DNA from: Roseomonas genomospecies 6
GTDB lineage: Bacteria; Pseudomonadota; Alphaproteobacteria; Azospirillales; Azospirillaceae
Length of the DNA: 64,000 nucleotides
Assembly: GCF_008365375.1 (NCBI RefSeq)
Contig: NZ_QOKW01000001.1
Location: forward strand, 186,001 to 250,000
Reading direction: 5' to 3'
Below are positions 8,546 through 17,874 of this stretch, piece after piece; within the stretch, counting starts at the first letter, position 1, and each line of letters begins with the position of its first letter. The notes under the pieces are model-generated. The model did not search any database. It had not been told where the DNA came from and saw nothing but the letters and a program-made list of their open reading frames with translations. The translations under genes were made by a program, and so were the position numbers.

Positions 8546-8782
8546 TCACTCCGGCGGGTCCGGGCGGCCGACATCCTCGTCATGGCCGCTGCGGTTGCTG
8601 AGGAAGACCAGCGCCATCAAGCCGATGGCGACGGCGCTGGTCAGCACGGCCCCGCCGACGAGGGCGAGCAGGCCCGGCAGGCTGAGGCCGAACAGGTCGA
8701 ACCCCGTCGCCGCCCAGGCGGCGAGAAGCGCCACGAGGACGAGGACGGGGCAGGCGATCAGGAACAGGCGGAGCCAGGGCAT
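8546..8782 (-). CDS. small two-TM membrane protein
   Basis: 78-aa inner-membrane protein, family not recognised. It has two hydrophobic segments, LFLIACPVLVLVALLAAWAA (about residues 5-25) and LLALVGGAVLTSAVAIGLMA (about 34-55), then a charged tail (SNRSGHDEDVGRPDPPE). GGAGA six bases upstream of the ATG supports the start. It lies 79 bases downstream of the universal stress protein on the same strand and may be co-transcribed with it. Confidence 0.6.
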   Translation of the reverse strand: MPWLRLFLIACPVLVLVALLAAWAATGFDLFGLSLPGLLALVGGAVLTSAVAIGLMALVFLSNRSGHDEDVGRPDPPE

Positions 8783-8861
8783 GCGCGCTCTCCAGCGGGG
8801 CCGGGTCAGCCTCTCTACATGGCCGCCCGGCAGCGCCGCGGAAAGCCCGCCGCTCCCGCCG

Positions 8862-9686
8862 TCAGTGCGACAGCAGCAGCGGCACCGGGCAGGTGCGCAG
8901 GACATGGCGCGTCCCGCCGCCCCGGTGCAGGAAGGGGAAGCCGTAATGGCCGTGCGCGCCCATCACCAGAAGGTCGGCCCCGGCGTCCGCGCTGCGGGCC
9001 AGAAGGGCGTCCATGGCGCCGATGTCCGAGACGGTGAAGTGCGTCTGCTCCGCTTTCACGCCGTGAAGCGCCAGATGGTCCAGCACCCCGATGCGTTGCG
9101 GCTCCGCCCCGCCGGACCCGGCAGCGTGGGTCAGCACGGTGATGACGGTCACCTCATCGGCGGTCTGAAGGAAGGGCATGGCGTCGGCCAGGGCGCGGGC
9201 GGCCTCGCGCTCGGCGTTCCAGGCGACGGCGACTCGCCTGCCGATCACCGGAACGCTGCCGGCGAAGGGCAGCACCAGCACCGGGCGGCCCGAATTCAGC
9301 ACCACCTGCTCGTTCAGCTCCTCCGGCGCCACGCCGTCTCCGGCGGTCCGGTCGAACTGGCCCAGCACCGTCAGGTCGGCGAAGCGCGACCAGATGATGA
9401 CCTCGCGGATGACGTGGTTGTGCTCGCCGTGGGTCAGGCCGTGCCACTGGCCCTGCAGGCCGGATGCCTGGAGCTTGTCGCGGAACATCGCCTCGCTGCG
9501 GGCGGCGGCCTGCTCCAGATGGTCGCTGGAACGGCGGGCGATGATGCTGGTGGCGCTGCGGTCCGGCTGGGCGAACAGGCCGCGCAGGAAGGCGCCGCTG
9601 CCCTTCGCCAGCGCGATGGCCGCGTCAAGGCGGGCTTCCACCTGGGGGCCGGAATCGAGATGCACGAGGATGTGCTTGTAGGCCAT
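8862..9686 (-). CDS. tandem-domain universal stress protein
   Basis: 274-aa protein of two Usp domains. The first begins MAYKHILVHLDSG. The second begins GRRVAVAWNAEREAARALADAMPFL and ends in the ATP-binding loop pattern GADLLVMGAHGHYG, then GGGTRHVL with PVPLLLSH. The second domain keeps the G2xG9xG-type motif, though with Gly-Thr where Ser-Thr is usual. The first lacks it and probably only helps dimerisation. Usp proteins act in stress survival; the precise function is unknown. It precedes the small membrane gene at 8546-8782. Confidence 0.9.
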   Translation of the reverse strand: MAYKHILVHLDSGPQVEARLDAAIALAKGSGAFLRGLFAQPDRSATSIIARRSSDHLEQAAARSEAMFRDKLQASGLQGQWHGLTHGEHNHVIREVIIWSRFADLTVLGQFDRTAGDGVAPEELNEQVVLNSGRPVLVLPFAGSVPVIGRRVAVAWNAEREAARALADAMPFLQTADEVTVITVLTHAAGSGGAEPQRIGVLDHLALHGVKAEQTHFTVSDIGAMDALLARSADAGADLLVMGAHGHYGFPFLHRGGGTRHVLRTCPVPLLLSH

Positions 9687-9816
9687 AGAGTTCCTCCCGT
9701 TCTTCTTCTTCGGACGGGCGTGCCGCCAGGGCTCCGCTCCGGCTCTGATTGTTCCTCTTGCGGCGGCGCAACGCCAGCAGGAAAAAGCCGTCCGGAAGGA
9801 TGGTGGCGGCGCTCCG

Positions 9817-11652
9817 TCAGAAGCGCATCCGCAAGCGGGCGGTGAAGGCGTGGTTGTGGCCGTCCGCGCCGGAGAGTTCGCCGCGGTAGCCGACCGCGCC
9901 GCTGACCGACTGCCAGAGCTGGGCGGACAATCCGGCGCCGATCACCAGCGAATCGCGCGCGTCGCCCCCGGGGCTGACGCTGTTGGCGCCCCCGCCGGGC
10001 AGGCGGACGGTGACGGTGCGTGAATCCTCGGCGAACTGGTGTTCCCAGGCGATGCCCAGGCTGGGCTGAAGCACCGCCCGCCCGATCTCCACGATGGTGA
10101 AGGCTTCCGCACCCACGCTGCTCTCCAGCGACTCGGCGCTCTGCCGCTCGACCCCCAGCGACAGCAGCCCGGCGCCGCTCTCCTGATAGCCGTCGATGCG
10201 CGTGTGGATGTAGCGCAGGCCCAGCCGCGGCCCCAGCGCCACCGGCCCGAGCAGCGCCGTGTAGCCTCCGGCCACCGAGAAGGCGTAGGTGCGCCCGTCC
10301 GTCTCGGCGGACGCGGTGGGGAACGGGGCGAATCCCGTCGTCCGGTCGATGTCGCCGTAGCGGTCGAAGGACACGCTGCCCGCCACGGCCAGCAGGAAGC
10401 CCCGCGCCTCGGTCACCGCGTGCAGGCCGATGATGGTGCTGGTCATGTCCAGCGAGCCCGCCCCCTCGTCCAGCTTCGCGTGGCCGCGCGATCCGCCGAC
10501 CGACAGTCCGACGCGGGAAGCCGGACCGACCGGCAGCTCCGCGCCCACGCCGCCCGACTGGGTGTTGAAACGGAAGCCCTGCCGCTCCGCCGTGCCGCCC
10601 AGACGGCCCCAGGAGGCGTCGCCGATCAGGAAGGCGGTCAGTTCCCCGGAGCCAAGCGGCGCCTCCACCCGCGTGGCGGCGGGGCCGGCGATGGAGCCGA
10701 GCAGGGCGCGGTGCCAGCTCCGCGTCGCCTCGAAGGCCAGTTCCGGCTGCATCGCCACCGTCTCCGCCGCGTCGTTCAGGGCCAGCAGGGCGCCCTGCAT
10801 GTATTGCGCGATCAGCAGATGGGCGGCGCGGGTCGGGTGGATCTCGTCCCAATAGACGCTCTGGTCGGCCTGCGCCTCGGTCGCGCAGGCGCCGGTCGGG
10901 CTGTTGTCCGACAGGCAGGGCGTCAGGGTGTTGGTGAAGCCGTAGGCCGTCGGGTTGGCCGCCACCGCGCGGTACAGCGCGTTCACGTCCGCCACCACGA
11001 CCGTGACCCCCAACCGCTGCTCCACGTCGGCCATGGCCTGCGCCAACAGCGTGTTGTGGGAGGCGGTGACCGCGTTCAGCAGGGCGGCGCGGTCGGAATT
11101 CCGGGTGTCCGGGACCGTGCCGAGGTCCGGCAGGTTCGGCACCAGGAAGGTCTTCCCGCCCAGCGCCGCCAGCCGCTCCACCGTTGTGACGATGTTGCCG
11201 ACCGTCTGGTTGACGAGGCCGGAGGGGTCCGACCCGGCGGAGACGCGGTTGAAGTAGTCGTTGCCGCCCGCCCAGACCGCGAACAGCCCGCCGCCCGCTC
11301 CGCCGGGACGGCTGATCAGGAATTGCCCCACCTGCCCCTGGATGCCGGGAACGCCGGTCTGGGACAGGGTACCGGTCTCGGCGCCGCCGTAGGCGAAGTT
11401 GGTCTTCTGGTCGGGCTGGCCGCCGATCAGCGGGGCCAGCCGCTCCACCCAGACGGGGCCGTTGGAGAAGCGTCCGTCGTAATAGGGCGGGCTCTGCGGG
11501 ATGCCGCCGCGCGTCAGCTCGTAGACGCGGCCCGTGTCGGACAGGCTGTCGCCGAAGACGAACACCCGGTCGAACGGCACCGCCCCGGCGGGTGCGGAGG
11601 CCATCAGCACGGCCCCCACCGCCAATCCCTTCATCGCTCTGACCGCTGCCAT
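9817..11652 (-). CDS. autotransporter GDSL lipase/esterase
   Basis: 611-aa type Va secreted esterase. A signal peptide (MAAVRAMKGLAVGAVLMASAPAGA) leads into a GDSL hydrolase with the block I motif FVFGDSLSD. The oxyanion Gly-Asn is in WAGGNDYF, and the catalytic Asp and His lie in DEIHPTRAAH. The last 270 residues form an autotransporter beta-barrel (WGRLGGTAERQGF, then repeated amphipathic strands) ending RLRMRF with the terminal Phe expected for BAM recognition. GGGGAGG is five bases from the ATG at 11652, which excludes the 53-residue upstream extension. Enzyme likely displayed on the outer membrane. Related to EstA of Pseudomonas. Confidence 0.93.
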   Translation of the reverse strand: MAAVRAMKGLAVGAVLMASAPAGAVPFDRVFVFGDSLSDTGRVYELTRGGIPQSPPYYDGRFSNGPVWVERLAPLIGGQPDQKTNFAYGGAETGTLSQTGVPGIQGQVGQFLISRPGGAGGGLFAVWAGGNDYFNRVSAGSDPSGLVNQTVGNIVTTVERLAALGGKTFLVPNLPDLGTVPDTRNSDRAALLNAVTASHNTLLAQAMADVEQRLGVTVVVADVNALYRAVAANPTAYGFTNTLTPCLSDNSPTGACATEAQADQSVYWDEIHPTRAAHLLIAQYMQGALLALNDAAETVAMQPELAFEATRSWHRALLGSIAGPAATRVEAPLGSGELTAFLIGDASWGRLGGTAERQGFRFNTQSGGVGAELPVGPASRVGLSVGGSRGHAKLDEGAGSLDMTSTIIGLHAVTEARGFLLAVAGSVSFDRYGDIDRTTGFAPFPTASAETDGRTYAFSVAGGYTALLGPVALGPRLGLRYIHTRIDGYQESGAGLLSLGVERQSAESLESSVGAEAFTIVEIGRAVLQPSLGIAWEHQFAEDSRTVTVRLPGGGANSVSPGGDARDSLVIGAGLSAQLWQSVSGAVGYRGELSGADGHNHAFTARLRMRF

Positions 11653-11866
11653 GATCCCTCCCCCGATGCGCATCGGGAAAACAGGGATGGGGCGCCGATC
11701 GGGGGGCGTTACCGCCATTGCGCCGGGAAGGGATGCCGCTTGTACGGGTTCATCCGACCATGGGGGACCCAGGCATGGGTCTGTCCCATGGAGGAGGCAG
11801 GACCTCATCACTCGGCGGGCGGCGCCCCTTGGCTTTCCGATGCGGACGCCGCCCGCTCCTTTCCTC

Positions 11867-12442
11867 TCAGCGTTTTACCCAAGGCAACATGCGGCTGAGG
11901 GTGCCGTCCTTCAGAACATATTGGTGGACCAGCGCCGCCACGGCGTGCAGCCCGGCGAGCAGGATGATCGCGGTGCCGAGAAGCTCGTGCAGCTTCTCCA
12001 GGACATCGCCGACGGCATGGCTTTCCCCGATCAGCGTCGGCACGGCGAACAGGCCGAAAACGGTCACGGGATGGCCGTGGGCCTGGGTCATCAGCACGCC
12101 GGCCAGCGGAACGGCGGCCATCAGGGCGTAGAGCGCCAGATGCCCGGCCTTCGCGGCCAGCAGAAGCAGCGGCGCGGTGCCGGCGGGCATGGGCGGCGGC
12201 GGGCTGACGGCGCGCCAGACCATGCGCAGCGCGACCAGAGCCAGCACCAGGACGCCGATCGACCGGTGAAGGTCCATCAGCGCGGTCCGCTCCGGCCCGC
12301 GGGGCACCAGCCCGCGCCCCTGGGCGATGGCGAAGGCCACGAGGATCAGCAGGGCGACGCTCCAATGCAGGAACATCGTGACCCCGTCGTGGCGGGTCTT
12401 CACGGGCGGCGGCGCGGCAACCTCGGTCAAGGTGTTGGACAT
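11867..12442 (-). CDS. cytochrome b561 family protein
   Basis: 191-aa four-helix membrane cytochrome b, related to YodB/CybB and Ni/Fe-hydrogenase-type b cytochromes. Helices and heme-ligand candidates: MFLHWSVALLILVAFAIA (His), MDLHRSIGVLVLALVALRM (His), KAGHLALYALMAAVPLAGVLM, and KLHELLGTAIILLAGLHAVAALVHQYV (His). The gene ends in LPWVKR. It probably moves electrons from quinol; the acceptor is unknown. Divided from the autotransporter downstream by 214 bases that hold no clear gene. Confidence 0.9.
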   Translation of the reverse strand: MSNTLTEVAAPPPVKTRHDGVTMFLHWSVALLILVAFAIAQGRGLVPRGPERTALMDLHRSIGVLVLALVALRMVWRAVSPPPPMPAGTAPLLLLAAKAGHLALYALMAAVPLAGVLMTQAHGHPVTVFGLFAVPTLIGESHAVGDVLEKLHELLGTAIILLAGLHAVAALVHQYVLKDGTLSRMLPWVKR

Positions 12443-12647
12443 CGGAAGTCCCCCTCATCGGCGAAACGGGCAAGTCCTGCCGATCCTGTCCGGGGGCGAC
12501 TGAACCGAAGCTGAACGGCGGGACCCGGCACACAGATGGTGCGCGCGGGGCGGGTCCGCGTCATGGCCGCAAGGAGGCCCCGGCGTGGCAGCCGGGTCAC
12601 CTCCATCAGGCTGGAACGTTACCGATGACCGAACCCGCCGCGGGGCA

Positions 12648-14621
12648 TCACACCGCCGCTTCGGACTCCGGGGCCAGTTCGGCGGCGGGCAGCAGGCGGC
12701 GGACGGTCAGGCACACGATGTCGCCGGTCTGCCCGCCCGGCCCCACATGGGCCTCCACCGCGCGCAGGAGCAGTTCGGAGCGGTCGCGCGCCGACAGGCC
12801 GCGGCCCTGGTGCAGCATGGCCGCCAAACGCTCCTCCCCGAAAGGTTCGCGCGCGGCGTTCACCGCCCGCAAAACACCCTCGGTGCACAGGAACAGCGTG
12901 TCGTCCTGCTCCAGCCGGGTCACCGCCTCGCCATAGGGAACGCCCTTGCGCACGCCCAGCGCCGGGCCGCCCGCGTCGGCCAGCGCCAGAACGGTGCCGT
13001 CGGCCTGGATGCGGCAGGGGGCGCGGTTGCCGGCGCTGGAATGGCTGAGCATCCCGGTCTCCCGGTCGTAGAGCGCGACGAAGGCGGTGGCGAAGCCGTC
13101 GAAGGGGCTCTGCCCGCACAGCCGGTCGTTCGCCGCGGCCAGGATGGCGGCGGGGGTGATGCCGGAGCGGGCGGCCGCCTCGCGGATCGCGCCGCGCACC
13201 AGAAGCATCAGGAAGGCCGCCGGCACGCCGCAGCCGGACACACCGGCCACCACCAGCAGGCAATAGCGCTCGTCCAGCTCGATCACGTCGTAGAAGTCGC
13301 CGCTGACCGCCGGGCCGGGGACCAGAAGGCCGAAGAACTGGCTGTCGCGCCCGGCGGGAAGCTGCTGCGGCAGGAGGTTCGCCTGCACATCGCGGGCGGC
13401 GCGCTGCTCCTCCTCGATCAGGTTCTCGGCGGCGGTCAGCTTTTCGGTGCTGGTCTCCAGCTCCGCCGTGCGCATCAGGAGCTGGGCGTCGAGAGTCTCC
13501 TCGCGGTACGACGCCTCCAGCGCCATGCTGCGGAAGACGCGGGCGAGGCGGCCCATCTCGTCGTTGCGCTCCATCGCCTCGTTCAGGGTGAAGGGGTTGA
13601 AGCGTCCGGCCTCCACCGCGGCCACGGCCTCGCCCAGCCGCTCGATCGGCGCCATCTGGCTGCGGGCGAAGCGGACCGCGCCGTAAACGCCCAGCGCCAG
13701 GACCAGCGCCCCGATCAGCACACCGATCTTCACATGGCGCCCGACCACCGACGACAGGTCCTCCGCCGGCAGGCGCACCACCGCGATGCCCGCCCCTTGC
13801 CCGGCCACCGCCGGCACCGGGGCGAAGGCAGTCAAGCGGCCGCCCTCGTGCAGGACGCCCGTCTCGCCTGCCGCCGCGGCGGCCTTCGCCGCTTCCACGG
13901 CCTGCTCCGACAGGGGTCCGGCGCTGGGGCCGGTGGCGTGGGCGGCAAGACGCCCGTCGCGCTCCAGCAGCCACGCGCCCTCCACCGTGCCGCCGGCCAG
14001 CAGGGCGGCCATCAGCCCGTCCACGCCGGCCTTGCGGGCGATGTCGCCCAGCCTGCGCACGTCGGCGCCGACCTGGACGATGCGCGGCTTGTCCACGCCG
14101 GCCACGCCGGCGAATTTCATCAGCTTTCCGCCTTCGGTGGCGGCGTCGGTCACCACCTTCTCCGGCGCGCGGTTCAGCAGCCCGTAATAGGGAGCCTGGC
14201 GCGGCTGCGCCTTGGGGTCGGGGCCGAAGGTGATGTCGGGACCGGGAATGTTGTGCAGATAGGCGCGTCCGCGGTTGTCGGTGACCCAGATTTCGTCCGG
14301 ACCGCCGCTCTCCGCCACGGACTTCAGCCGGTCGGTCACCGTCCTGATCGGCGCCTTGCCCGCTTCCATCACCGCGACGAGGTGGGCGGCGAGCGTCGCC
14401 TCCGACAGCAACCGGTCGCCCAGCAGCGCTTCCACGTCGCGCGGGACCTCGCGCGCCAGGGTCGCGTTGCGGGCCAGCAGGGTCGCCGCCATGCGGCCGT
14501 CCGCCTCCACCCGCGACTGGATCGCCGAATGGGTCGTCCAGGCCAGCAGCACCGTGACCGCCGCCACCGCCAGCGTCACCAGCCCGGAGATCAGCAGGAT
14601 CAAACGCCCTTGAAAGGTCAT
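12648..14621 (-). CDS. RsbU-like SpoIIE/PP2C phosphatase with extracytoplasmic sensor and HAMP
   Basis: 657-aa membrane signalling protein. Order: TM helix near the N-terminus (LILLISGLVTLAVAAVTVLLA), periplasmic sensor of about 290 residues with GPDEIWVTDNRGRAYLHN (cache-like), second TM (IGVLIGALVLALGVYGAV), HAMP, coiled coil (LMRTAELETSTEKLTAAENLIEE), and a SpoIIE domain. The metal-binding Asp of SGDFYDV and the last Asp in GQTGDIV are kept. However, GDVSGxGVPAA reads AGVSGCGVPAA, and TDGV reads TEGV, so metal binding and catalysis may be weak or lost. The start is the ATG at 14621 before MTFQGRL. No anti-sigma or STAS partner is adjacent. Confidence 0.88.
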   Translation of the reverse strand: MTFQGRLILLISGLVTLAVAAVTVLLAWTTHSAIQSRVEADGRMAATLLARNATLAREVPRDVEALLGDRLLSEATLAAHLVAVMEAGKAPIRTVTDRLKSVAESGGPDEIWVTDNRGRAYLHNIPGPDITFGPDPKAQPRQAPYYGLLNRAPEKVVTDAATEGGKLMKFAGVAGVDKPRIVQVGADVRRLGDIARKAGVDGLMAALLAGGTVEGAWLLERDGRLAAHATGPSAGPLSEQAVEAAKAAAAAGETGVLHEGGRLTAFAPVPAVAGQGAGIAVVRLPAEDLSSVVGRHVKIGVLIGALVLALGVYGAVRFARSQMAPIERLGEAVAAVEAGRFNPFTLNEAMERNDEMGRLARVFRSMALEASYREETLDAQLLMRTAELETSTEKLTAAENLIEEEQRAARDVQANLLPQQLPAGRDSQFFGLLVPGPAVSGDFYDVIELDERYCLLVVAGVSGCGVPAAFLMLLVRGAIREAAARSGITPAAILAAANDRLCGQSPFDGFATAFVALYDRETGMLSHSSAGNRAPCRIQADGTVLALADAGGPALGVRKGVPYGEAVTRLEQDDTLFLCTEGVLRAVNAAREPFGEERLAAMLHQGRGLSARDRSELLLRAVEAHVGPGGQTGDIVCLTVRRLLPAAELAPESEAAV

Positions 14622-14778
14622 GGAGGGGACCCGCCTTCTGTAGCCAACCGACCGCCGCGGGCCTCGCCTCCTGCCCAAAATCAGCTTGGGATGTGGAGGA
14701 GGTGCCCGATGGCGCCAGCCGGTTCTACCCAGCCGCGCACCCTGAGTCCAGGAGAGGCGGACGCCCGGCCCGTGACCT

Positions 14779-15786
14779 TCAGTACCAGTAGCCGCCGATC
14801 CGGTAGCGCGGGCGCCGCAGCGCCGCCGGCATGGCGAGGTGCGGCGGAGCGTGCAGGGCGTAGGCGTCCAGCCCCGGCAGGACCGGCGGCGGGGTGCGAA
14901 GCTGCATCAGGCGGCGCACCCGCTCCTCCGTTTCCGGGTGGGTGCGCAGCAGGGACGGGATGTTCTGGGCGCGGCGGCGGCCCGGAAAGCGCAGCCCCTC
15001 CCAGGGGCCGTGCTGAAGCCGCTCGATCCGGGCGAGCGCCGACGCCACGCCCTCCGGATCGCCGGTCAGGTGGGCGGCGTCCAGATCGGCGTCGAACTCC
15101 CGCGTCCGCGACAGGGCGAGTTGCAGCAGCACGCCGATCCAGGGTGCGGCGATAAGCAGCAGCACCAGAAGCCAGGGAACCCCCTCCTGCCGCATCATCA
15201 GCAGGGGCAGGTTGAGAATCAGCAAGGCCATGCCGAAGACGGACATCAGCCGCGTCAGGCTGGTCACCGTGTCGGCCAGCCCCATCACGGTCAGGTCGTT
15301 GTTGCGCACATGGCTGATCTCGTGCGCCAGAACGCCGGCCAGTTCGCGCAGGCTGAGAGCGCGCAAAAGCCCGTCGGTGACCGCGATGGCCGACTGGCGG
15401 CGGTTGCCCACGGCAAAGGCGTTCAGCGCCGGGCTGGTCACGTACCACAGCTCCGGCACCGCGGGCAACTCCGCCCGCCGGGCGATGGCGGCCAGCGCGT
15501 CGAACAGGACCGGGGCCTCCGCATGGGACAGGCGGCGGGCGCCGAACATGCCCAGCACCATCCGCGGCGACAGGCGCGGGCTGAACAGCAGGCTGATGCC
15601 GCCGCCCAGCAGCGCCCACAGCACCCCCTCCACCCCCGCCAGGATGAAGCCGCACAAGGCCAGAAGAAGCACCATGCCGCCGAGCAGGAGCAGGGAATGC
15701 AGGACGTTCGCGGTCTTGTGGCGCCGCCGCAACTCGGCGACCGCCCGGTCTGTGGGCATAAGGGACCGATGCGTGTGGGGCATCAC
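14779..15786 (-). CDS. M48 family zinc metalloprotease (HtpX-like)
   Basis: 335-aa membrane protease. Two N-terminal TM segments ([21 protein letters not shown] and a second around [14 protein letters not shown]) are followed by a zinc site HEISH in [17 protein letters not shown]. The third ligand Glu is in [12 protein letters not shown], and two more TM segments lie between them. HtpX-type proteases degrade misfolded membrane proteins and are commonly heat-shock induced. The C-terminus ([15 protein letters not shown]) is the family's conserved tail. It is divergent from dnaJ across a 247-base region holding a 16-bp palindrome. Start options are 15786, 15783 or the Met before PTDRAV at 15759. 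Confidence 0.9.
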   Translation of the reverse strand: MMPHTHRSLMPTDRAVAELRRRHKTANVLHSLLLLGGMVLLLALCGFILAGVEGVLWALLGGGISLLFSPRLSPRMVLGMFGARRLSHAEAPVLFDALAAIARRAELPAVPELWYVTSPALNAFAVGNRRQSAIAVTDGLLRALSLRELAGVLAHEISHVRNNDLTVMGLADTVTSLTRLMSVFGMALLILNLPLLMMRQEGVPWLLVLLLIAAPWIGVLLQLALSRTREFDADLDAAHLTGDPEGVASALARIERLQHGPWEGLRFPGRRRAQNIPSLLRTHPETEERVRRLMQLRTPPPVLPGLDAYALHAPPHLAMPAALRRPRYRIGGYWY

Positions 15787-15828
15787 GGGGCGCTTCCTCC
15801 CTCATCCTCTCCCTTCGGAAACACTCGA

Positions 15829-15844
15829 CCGGAATCGATTCCGG
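15829..15844. promoter_or_regulatory. 16-bp perfect palindrome between M48 protease and dnaJ
   Basis: CCGGAATCGATTCCGG is its own reverse complement. It lies 43 bases before the protease start and 190 before dnaJ, in a shared promoter region. A dimeric regulator could bind it. No known heat-shock element (CIRCE, RpoH box) matches. Confidence 0.45.
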
Positions 15845-16033
15845 CGGAACCAAGTCCGGCACGGCGATATATTGGTGCAGCCTCCCCCCTCGTCACCCCG
15901 ACCGCAAGCACAGGCGCCGTGCGCGGAGCAGAAGGGAGGCCCTCTTGATTTGCCGGCGGGCGTTGAACACATACACGTCGAACGTGCTCAACCCTTTGCC
16001 GCTGGCCCCCGATTTCCGATTACGGTCATCGCC

Positions 16034-16942
16034 ATGAGCAATCCTTACGAGATTTTAGGCGTTTCCCCTACCGCTTCCGACGACGAGATCCGGAAGGCCT
16101 ACCGGAAGCTGGCCAAGAAGCATCACCCCGACCTCAACCCCGGAAAGGCGGAGGCGGAACAGCGCTTCAAGGACATCAGCGCGGCCTACAGCCTGCTGTC
16201 CGACCCGGACAAGCGCGCCCGTTTCGACCGCGGCGAAATCGACGCCTCCGGCCAGGAGCGGCCGCAGCGCCAATATTACCGCGACTTCGCCGAAGGCCCG
16301 GCGGGCGCCCGCTACGCCCATGCGGAAGGGTTCGCCTCAGACGATCTGGAGCACATCTTCGCCGACCTGTTCGGCGGACGCGGATTCGCCCGTGGCGGTG
16401 CCGTGCCCATGAAGGGCGGCAACCTCGGCATGGCGCTCACCGTGGATTTCCTGGCCGCGGCGAAGGGCGGCAAGCGCCGCGTCACCATGCCGGACGGGCG
16501 GACGCTGGACATCGACCTGCCCGCGGGACTGGAGGACGGCGGCACCATCCGCCTGAAGGGCCAGGGCCTGCCCGGAACCAACGGCGGGCCGCCCGGCGAC
16601 GCGCTCGTCACCGTGACGGTCTCCCCCCACCCCTGGTTCCGGCGCGACGGGGACGACGTGCAGCTCGACCTGCCGGTGACGCTGGCCGAAGCGGTGCTGG
16701 GCGGCAAGGTGCGCGTCCCGACCATCGACGGGCCGGTGATGCTGACCGTTCCGAAGGGGGCGAACAACGGCACGCGCCTGCGGTTGAAGGGCAAGGGTCT
16801 TCCCGGAGCGAACGGGGCGCGCGGCGACCAGTATGTGACTCTGCGTATCGCCCTGCCCGACGCGCCCGACCCGGCGTTGGAAGCGTTCGTCCGGGAGTGG
16901 AAGACCGACCACAACCCCAGGCGGGACATGGAGGCCGCGTGA
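16034..16942 (+). CDS. CbpA-like DnaJ co-chaperone
   Basis: 302-aa class II J-protein. Residues 1-65 form the J domain with the HPD triad in [12 protein letters not shown] linker of about 50 residues follows, then two DnaJ C-terminal substrate-binding domains ([23 protein letters not shown] and [23 protein letters not shown]). No zinc-finger region is present, as in CbpA. It stimulates DnaK ATPase. The downstream gene encodes CbpM, the specific J-domain inhibitor, with one base between the genes. The ATG at 16034 begins [10 protein letters not shown]; the much longer open frame upstream is antisense to the protease. Confidence 0.93.
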   Translation: MSNPYEILGVSPTASDDEIRKAYRKLAKKHHPDLNPGKAEAEQRFKDISAAYSLLSDPDKRARFDRGEIDASGQERPQRQYYRDFAEGPAGARYAHAEGFASDDLEHIFADLFGGRGFARGGAVPMKGGNLGMALTVDFLAAAKGGKRRVTMPDGRTLDIDLPAGLEDGGTIRLKGQGLPGTNGGPPGDALVTVTVSPHPWFRRDGDDVQLDLPVTLAEAVLGGKVRVPTIDGPVMLTVPKGANNGTRLRLKGKGLPGANGARGDQYVTLRIALPDAPDPALEAFVREWKTDHNPRRDMEAA

Positions 16943-16943
16943 T

Positions 16944-17003
16944 ATGGGCCAGCAGGACATGGGCCAGCAGGACATGGGCCAGCGGAACGTGGGCCAGCAG
17001 GAC
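16944..17003. repeat. four 15-bp tandem repeats at the cbpM start
   Basis: Unit ATGGGCCAGCAGGAC at 16944, 16959, 16974 (two mismatches) and 16989 (GTG variant). Each unit supplies an in-frame start codon. Units 1 and 2 are identical. Confidence 0.9.
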
Positions 17004-17342
17004 GGCGGACGAAGGATCGAGGAGGTGCTGGCCGCCTGCCGGCGCGTCTCTTCCGCCGAACTGACGGTGTGGGTGGAGCGGCACTGGCTGAGGCCGCGGC
17101 ACGAGGGAAACAGCTTCGTCTTCAGCGAGGCCGACGTGGCCCGGCTGGAACTGATCTGCGATCTGCGGGAGGATCTGGCGCTCGACGACGAGGCGATGCC
17201 GGTCGTGCTGTCCCTGCTGGACACCGTCTACGCGCTGCGGCGGCGCCTGCGGGTTCTGGCCGAAGCCATCGGCGATCTGCCGCCGGAAGCCCGCTATCTC
17301 CTTCAGGACGAATTGAGAAGGCGGGAGGAACGGGACGAGTGA
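16944..17342 (+). CDS. cbpM: CbpM-like chaperone modulator
   Basis: 132-aa MerR-like helical protein that in known cases binds and restrains the CbpA J domain. The body from RRIEEVLAACRRVSSAELTVWVERHWLRP has the CbpM pattern, with FSEADVARLELICDLREDLALDDEAMPVVLSLLDTVYALRRRL. Its N-terminus is a four-unit repeat of Met-Gly-Gln-Gln-Asp caused by a 15-bp DNA repeat, so three ATG and one GTG codon can start translation in the same frame. One base separates it from dnaJ. Coupled translation fits the pair. Confidence 0.88.
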   Translation: MGQQDMGQQDMGQRNVGQQDGGRRIEEVLAACRRVSSAELTVWVERHWLRPRHEGNSFVFSEADVARLELICDLREDLALDDEAMPVVLSLLDTVYALRRRLRVLAEAIGDLPPEARYLLQDELRRREERDE

Positions 17343-17345
17343 CGG

Positions 17346-17609
17346 TCAGCCCTGGACGCCGAAACCCCGTCCGCTCAGCGCCACATCCTGGTTGAAACCT
17401 TCCGCCACGCGGTCGTTGCCGCCGGACAGGAGACACAGCGTCACGTTGATGGCGCTGAGAATGGCGTGGTCGATCTGTTCCGGCTTGGCGTTGTGGCGTT
17501 TGATGGCTTGAAGCGCACGGGTCACGGATTGGGCCATGAAGCAGGTTCCGTTCGTTCTGGCAAGCTGACCGGGCTGGCGGCTGGCCGGGTTGTCCGATGG
17601 CGGCATCAT
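17346..17609 (-). CDS. hypothetical protein
   Basis: 87-aa protein of no recognised family. A disordered N-terminus (Pro/Ser/Gln-rich) precedes a helical core, MAQSVTRALQAIKRHNAKPEQIDHAILSAINVTLCLLSGG, and a C-terminal tail. There is no signal peptide or TM segment. GGAGG six bases before the ATG pair (17609/17606) supports the start. It is convergent with cbpM (3 bases apart). The 265 bases upstream (17610-17874) contain no gene, and I saw no clear promoter. Confidence 0.6.
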   Translation of the reverse strand: MMPPSDNPASRQPGQLARTNGTCFMAQSVTRALQAIKRHNAKPEQIDHAILSAINVTLCLLSGGNDRVAEGFNQDVALSGRGFGVQG

Positions 17610-17874
17610 GCCGTTCCTCCGCCCTTCCCGCTGTGCACCGGGCCACACCCCGCCGCACGACCGCCTTTCGCGATGGCGAGACTCCTACGGCCCAAAATCT
17701 TAATCAGGTGTAAACGCCCGGCCGATCCCGAAAGGCATAACCCTTTATGACCTTTCCGGGAATCCCATCAAACCAACGGCGTAGCTCAAGCCCTTCGCCT
17801 GGTATTACCGCTGATTAACATCAAATGCGACATTTTGACCGGCGGCATAGCCCCAACAGCACCGGACAGGGGCG

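Noticed and set aside
10039..11898. 619-codon plus-strand frame opposite the autotransporter
   Set aside because: Antisense shadow with Arg/Gly/Gln-rich composition. The minus-strand protein has intact GDSL motifs and a barrel.
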